From a bacterium (GTDB lineage: Bacteria; JAMCPX01), in NCBI GenBank assembly GCA_021787655.1, contig JAJYLM010000076.1, forward strand, positions 1 to 9,450: a DNA stretch of 9,450 bases. Reading direction: 5' to 3'. A program made the translations under genes and the position numbers. The notes beneath the pieces were generated by a model that searched no databases, was not told where the DNA came from, and worked only from the letters and a program-made list of their open reading frames with translations. Each line of letters starts with the position of its first letter. Within the stretch, counting starts at the first letter, position 1. Shown here one piece after another: positions 6,718 to 9,450 of this stretch.

Positions 6718-7601
6718 AGGTACACGTTCTCGACCTCAACTTTTTTGCTTCTGAATCGATCGCAAGTTTTTTGATAGAAACCACGGACGGGCCAATCCTG
6801 ATAGAAACAGGGCCTGACACCACCTACAGGAACATCACAGCGTCGCTGAAGGCATTCGGGTATGCACCGAAGGATGTACGGGGCGTTTTTGTAAGCCACA
6901 TTCACCTGGACCATGCAGGTGCTGCATGGCACTTTGCTGATGAGGGTGCAACCATCTATGTCCATGCAAACGGTGCACGGCACATGGCAGACCCCTCAAA
7001 ATTGTTCGCATCGGCAAAACAGATCTACAAGGATGACATGGACCGGCTGTGGGGACAGTTGAAGCCCATTCCGCAGGACCGTATCCATCCGACCGGGGAC
7101 GGGGAACGGATCACCATCGGCGGAGTCACCGTTCAGGCAGTTGCAACGCCGGGCCACGCGTCGCACCACAACGTCTACCTCGTCGACGGAATGATGTTCA
7201 CCGGCGATGTCGGCGGCATACGCATCAAGGACGGCCCGATCTTTGCACCAACGCCGCCGCCGGACATCAATGTTGAGGTCTGGCAGGAGTCTCTCCGGAA
7301 GATGCGCGCACTCCGCCCTGACGCGCTGTACCTCACCCACTTCGGCGTGTTCAACGATGCCGGGGACCACCTTCGTCTGCTGGAAGACATGCTCCTGCAG
7401 TGGACCTCGTGGATAGGAGACCGGCTGAAACAGGGCAGGCCTGACGAGGCCATCGTGAAGGAGTTTGAAGACTATTTCAAGGGCATCATAGAAAAAACAA
7501 CCCGGGATAAGGGATTGTTCGAACGCTACGAACTCGCGGACCCTGCGTACATGAACGCACCCGGATTGATACGGTACTGGAGAAAGTTCAGGTCTGCATG
7601 A
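6714..7601 (+). CDS. MBL-fold metallo-hydrolase (glyoxalase II-like superfamily)
   Basis: This is a 295-residue cytoplasmic hydrolase of the metallo-beta-lactamase fold with no signal peptide. The complete di-metal ligand set is visible: SHIHLDHAG with H62, H64, D66 and H67, TPGHASHH with H148, GDVGG with D165, and THFG with H209. An N-terminal beta-sheet part (FLIETTDGPILIETGP) precedes the metal motif. After H209 there is a roughly 85-residue helical, charged C-terminal region, probably a lid or substrate domain. The superfamily includes thioesterases, lactonases and phosphodiesterases, so the substrate cannot be assigned. The start is set by AGGAGG and by the ATGA overlap with rlmN. It converges on the thioesterase gene 30 bases downstream. 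No residue of the metal site is missing, so it should be active. Confidence 0.93.
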   Translation: MKVHVLDLNFFASESIASFLIETTDGPILIETGPDTTYRNITASLKAFGYAPKDVRGVFVSHIHLDHAGAAWHFADEGATIYVHANGARHMADPSKLFASAKQIYKDDMDRLWGQLKPIPQDRIHPTGDGERITIGGVTVQAVATPGHASHHNVYLVDGMMFTGDVGGIRIKDGPIFAPTPPPDINVEVWQESLRKMRALRPDALYLTHFGVFNDAGDHLRLLEDMLLQWTSWIGDRLKQGRPDEAIVKEFEDYFKGIIEKTTRDKGLFERYELADPAYMNAPGLIRYWRKFRSA

Positions 7602-7606
7602 ACCCC

Positions 7607-7630
7607 CGGGCTGCCGTTGCAGGCATCCCG
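7607..7630. terminator. Hairpin in the convergent gap, possible bidirectional terminator
   Basis: CGGG-c-TGCC, loop GTTGCA, GGCA-t-CCCG gives eight pairs with one mismatch in the 30-base space between two converging genes. Position suits a shared terminator, but neither side has a U-run. Confidence 0.35.
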
Positions 7631-7631
7631 C

Positions 7632-8096
7632 TTATATCCTGCGCTCGAGGCGATCCTTCTGACGCCGTTCTCCCTGGTTCCACCGTTCACGCTCGTCGTC
7701 CGTTTCCAGGGTAAGCCGGGGGACTTCCACAGGGTGTCCCTCACCGCTCAGGGCTACGTACACGATATATGCACGGTTGGTGATCCTGCGCTTTCCGGTG
7801 AAGATCTCTTCTGCTTCCACGACGACCTCTGTCTCGATGGATGTCCGTCCCACGAAGGTGATCCTGGCTGAAAAGGTTACCAAATCCCCGATATGCACGG
7901 GCTCGAGGAAGGTGAGCGAGTCGACCGCAACCGTCACTGCCGGTGCACGGGCATGACGTGTTGCACACATCCCGCCTGCCTCGTCCATTAGTTTCATCAG
8001 CACGCCGCCGTGGATGTTGCCGAGATTGTTTGCATGCTCGGGCTGCATGAGCTGGCTGAGTACGATTTCAGAATCCTTTACCTTTTTTGTTTCCAT
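7632..8096 (-). CDS. Hotdog-fold acyl-CoA thioesterase (YciA/BACH/ACOT7-like)
   Basis: It is predicted to hydrolyse acyl-CoA thioesters to free acid and CoA in the cytoplasm. From the ATG at 8096 it has 154 residues, a single hotdog domain. Seen are QPEHANNLGNIHGGVLMKLMDEAG with N24 and D38 (N24 corresponds to the catalytic Asn of ACOT7-type enzymes), then VDSLTFLEPVHIGD, the GRTSIETEV strand, and NRAYIVYVAL. A charged tail of about 25 residues (DDERERWNQGERRQKDRLERRI) extends past the fold. The frame opens back to 8261, but the extra 55 residues look non-coding. The chosen ATG has AAAGGT about 7 bases upstream. It is likely an independent unit, since a palindrome-rich gap with a terminator-like hairpin separates it from purM. 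Chain-length preference cannot be inferred. Confidence 0.9.
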   Translation of the reverse strand: METKKVKDSEIVLSQLMQPEHANNLGNIHGGVLMKLMDEAGGMCATRHARAPAVTVAVDSLTFLEPVHIGDLVTFSARITFVGRTSIETEVVVEAEEIFTGKRRITNRAYIVYVALSGEGHPVEVPRLTLETDDERERWNQGERRQKDRLERRI

Positions 8097-8125
8097 ACCG
8101 ATACCTTTCTCATCATTTGTATCTA

Positions 8126-8154
8126 AAGATAATCCATAAATCCCATTTTGAAAA
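8126..8154 (-). promoter_or_regulatory. Weak candidate promoter for the thioesterase
   Basis: Reading leftward, TTTTCA (8154-8149), 17 bases and TATCTT (8131-8126) match consensus at four of six positions each. The expected start near 8119 would give a leader of about 23 bases. This is a low-confidence inference. Confidence 0.22.
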
Positions 8155-8159
8155 TCGGC

Positions 8160-8180
8160 CACGTCAACAACGCTGACGTG
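8160..8180. repeat. Inverted repeat CACGTCA-N7-TGACGTG upstream of the thioesterase
   Basis: Two perfect 7-base arms (8160-8166, 8174-8180) flank a 7-base spacer. It lies just upstream of the candidate thioesterase promoter, so it could be a dimeric regulator site. It could also fold as a hairpin. No U-run follows on the leftward strand. Confidence 0.5.
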
Positions 8181-8194
8181 CTTTATCACAGAAA

Positions 8195-8213
8195 GACAGA
8201 GGCCGCCTCTGTC
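8195..8213 (-). terminator. Terminator-like hairpin GACAGAGG-CGG-CCTCTGTC downstream of purM
   Basis: The 19 bases form a palindrome with 9-base arms around a single central base. As leftward RNA this gives an eight-pair, GC-rich stem with a 3-base loop followed by UUUCUGUG, a moderate U-tract. It sits about 170 bases after the purM stop, so it plausibly ends purM transcription before the thioesterase. The long distance keeps confidence moderate. Confidence 0.5.
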
Positions 8214-8384
8214 CCACTCGCTGGGCATCGTGTGCTTACGACCATAAAGAACCAAGGACAAACCTTTGAAGGTAATTTACAACGATGAATGGTGAGTAAC
8301 AGACACTGACAGCAGAACTGCTCTTCGGAACGGGTAAAAACAGCTGTATGACGTACGCTTGAATGTTTGTATCCAGCGGTTCGT

Positions 8385-9416
8385 TTACGCGAATTCCACC
8401 CTTTGACCGCCACCGCGGAGACGGCGCATTTCTCCTATGATATATGCCCTCTGGCCCTGGGATCGCACAACGGTCAGAACCTTCCGGACCATATTCTTGT
8501 CGACGACGAGTATCATGCCGAGTCCGCTGTTGAATGTCCTGATCATCTCCCTGTCGTCGACCTTTCCGAGTCCCTTGATCATCTCGAAAACCACGGGCCT
8601 GTCCCATGAACCGGTTTCGATAACGGCACGGAACTGTTTTGGGAAGACCCTCGGCAGGTTTTCGGTTATGCCGCCGCCGGTTATGTGCGCGGCTGCCTTG
8701 ATGAGCCTTTGTTTTACCAGCTTTTCTATGACCCGTACATAGATGATCGTCGGCTTGAGCAGTTCTTCGCCGAGCTTACAGCCGAGCTCATCGATATAAG
8801 CACCGAGCTTCATCTTCTTCTTTTCGAGAAGTACATACCGCGCCAGGGAATACCCGTTGCTGTGGAGTCCGCTGGAACCGATGCCGACCAGCACATCCCC
8901 CTGCCGTATCGCAGATCCGTCGATAATCCTGTCTTTCTCGACAACGCCGGTCACGAATCCCGCAAGGTCGTACTCGTTGTCCGCATAAAAGCCGGGCAGT
9001 TCCGCTGTTTCTCCTCCTATCAGGGTACATTCGGCCTGTTTGCAACCGTTCACGATTCCCTTCACGATATCCGTCACGATATCGAGACGGATCTTCGATG
9101 TTGCTATATAATCGAGAAACACCGCTGGCTGCGCTCCGTTCACCACGATATCGTTCACATTCATGGCCACCAGGTCGATACCGACCGTATCGTGGATGTC
9201 CATCTCGAAGGCTATCTTGAGTTTTGTTCCTACGCCGTCGGTCGACGTGACAATCACCGGATGCCTGAACTGCTTCCTGTCTATCTCAAACAGGCCCGCA
9301 AAGCCGCCGATGCCCGACAGGACACCTTTTTTGAAGGTACTCCGTGCCAAAGGCTTTATCCGTTCGACAAAGGCATTGCCCTTGTCTATGCTGACACCGG
9401 CATCGCTGTACTTCAT
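8385..9416 (-). CDS. purM: Phosphoribosylformylglycinamidine cyclo-ligase (AIR synthetase)
   Basis: PurM performs the ATP-dependent closure of FGAM to aminoimidazole ribonucleotide, a step of de novo purine synthesis in the cytoplasm. The 343-residue length is standard. Seen are the N-terminal YSDAGVSIDKGN, the STDGVGTKLKIA nucleotide/substrate motif (D60 to K65), GIDLVAMNVNDI at 79-90, GGETAELPGFY from 134, EYDLAGFVTGVVEK, SSGLHSNGYSLAR, and the C-terminal AAHITGGGITENLPRV, all PurM signatures. The ATG is preceded only by weak AG-rich sequence, and the 34 bases upstream to the window edge contain no other gene start. It is not next to another purine gene in this window; purN often neighbours purM and could lie outside. 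Palindrome-rich non-coding DNA follows before the thioesterase. Confidence 0.98.
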   Translation of the reverse strand: MKYSDAGVSIDKGNAFVERIKPLARSTFKKGVLSGIGGFAGLFEIDRKQFRHPVIVTSTDGVGTKLKIAFEMDIHDTVGIDLVAMNVNDIVVNGAQPAVFLDYIATSKIRLDIVTDIVKGIVNGCKQAECTLIGGETAELPGFYADNEYDLAGFVTGVVEKDRIIDGSAIRQGDVLVGIGSSGLHSNGYSLARYVLLEKKKMKLGAYIDELGCKLGEELLKPTIIYVRVIEKLVKQRLIKAAAHITGGGITENLPRVFPKQFRAVIETGSWDRPVVFEMIKGLGKVDDREMIRTFNSGLGMILVVDKNMVRKVLTVVRSQGQRAYIIGEMRRLRGGGQRVEFA

Positions 9417-9450
9417 GTTAATCGGCTTTCTTTCTCAGAAAAGTGGGAAT

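Noticed and set aside
8097..8261. N-terminal extension of the thioesterase to 8261
   Set aside because: The extra residues run through strong palindromes and lack similarity to the fold. The ATG at 8096 has a suitable ribosome binding site and fits the family.
8186..8413. Small 75-codon leftward frame between purM and the thioesterase
   Set aside because: It starts inside purM in another frame, lacks a ribosome binding site and has cysteine- and serine-rich composition typical of chance translation.
1..9450. CRISPR arrays, insertion sequences, tRNA/rRNA genes, prophage parts, attachment sites
   Set aside because: No regularly spaced direct repeats, transposase-like frames, terminal repeats, or tRNA-like folds were seen. 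Nearly all sequence is accounted for by recognisable genes.

Overview
The window looks like ordinary chromosomal DNA from a Gram-negative-type bacterium of moderately high GC. All recognisable genes are bacterial housekeeping or metabolic types. The ndk-rlmN order, the solitary purM and the oversized glutamate-dehydrogenase-like protein would fit Nitrospirota or Desulfobacterota relatives, but that placement is a weak inference from recall; no marker here settles it. I see no phage, transposon, CRISPR, tRNA or rRNA signal.

Layout. (1) Positions 5021 down to 1 hold a leftward cluster: an OppF/DppF-type ABC ATPase, then radA 26 bases later, then, overlapping the radA stop by four bases (GTGA), a very long reading frame that runs off the left edge. 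That last gene encodes a Glu/Leu/Phe/Val dehydrogenase catalytic module carried behind an N-terminal extension of roughly 470 residues. It is the most unusual gene in the window. (2) Positions 5022-5120 are a divergent promoter region with an inverted repeat lying between, and touching, the two candidate -35 elements. (3) Positions 5121-7601 hold a rightward cluster: ndk (GTG start, strong ribosome binding site), a 133-base gap with a nested stem-loop, rlmN, and a metallo-beta-lactamase-fold hydrolase whose ATG overlaps the rlmN stop (ATGA). (4) Facing it, a leftward hotdog-fold acyl-CoA thioesterase ends 30 bases from the hydrolase, with a hairpin in the gap. (5) A 288-base non-coding gap rich in palindromes, including a terminator-like hairpin, separates the thioesterase from purM, which is complete and starts 34 bases inside the right edge.

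How the genes relate. ndk (NTP balance), rlmN (23S rRNA/tRNA m2A methylation), radA (recombination-intermediate processing) and purM (purine synthesis) are unconnected housekeeping functions that share neighbourhoods. Translational coupling is evident for rlmN-hydrolase and radA-dehydrogenase. The ABC ATPase has no permease or binding-protein gene beside it in the window. Nothing here convincingly forms a new multi-gene system. The points worth following are the dehydrogenase fusion architecture, the structured intergenic regions, and the apparent lack of a ribosome binding site at the ABC ATPase start.
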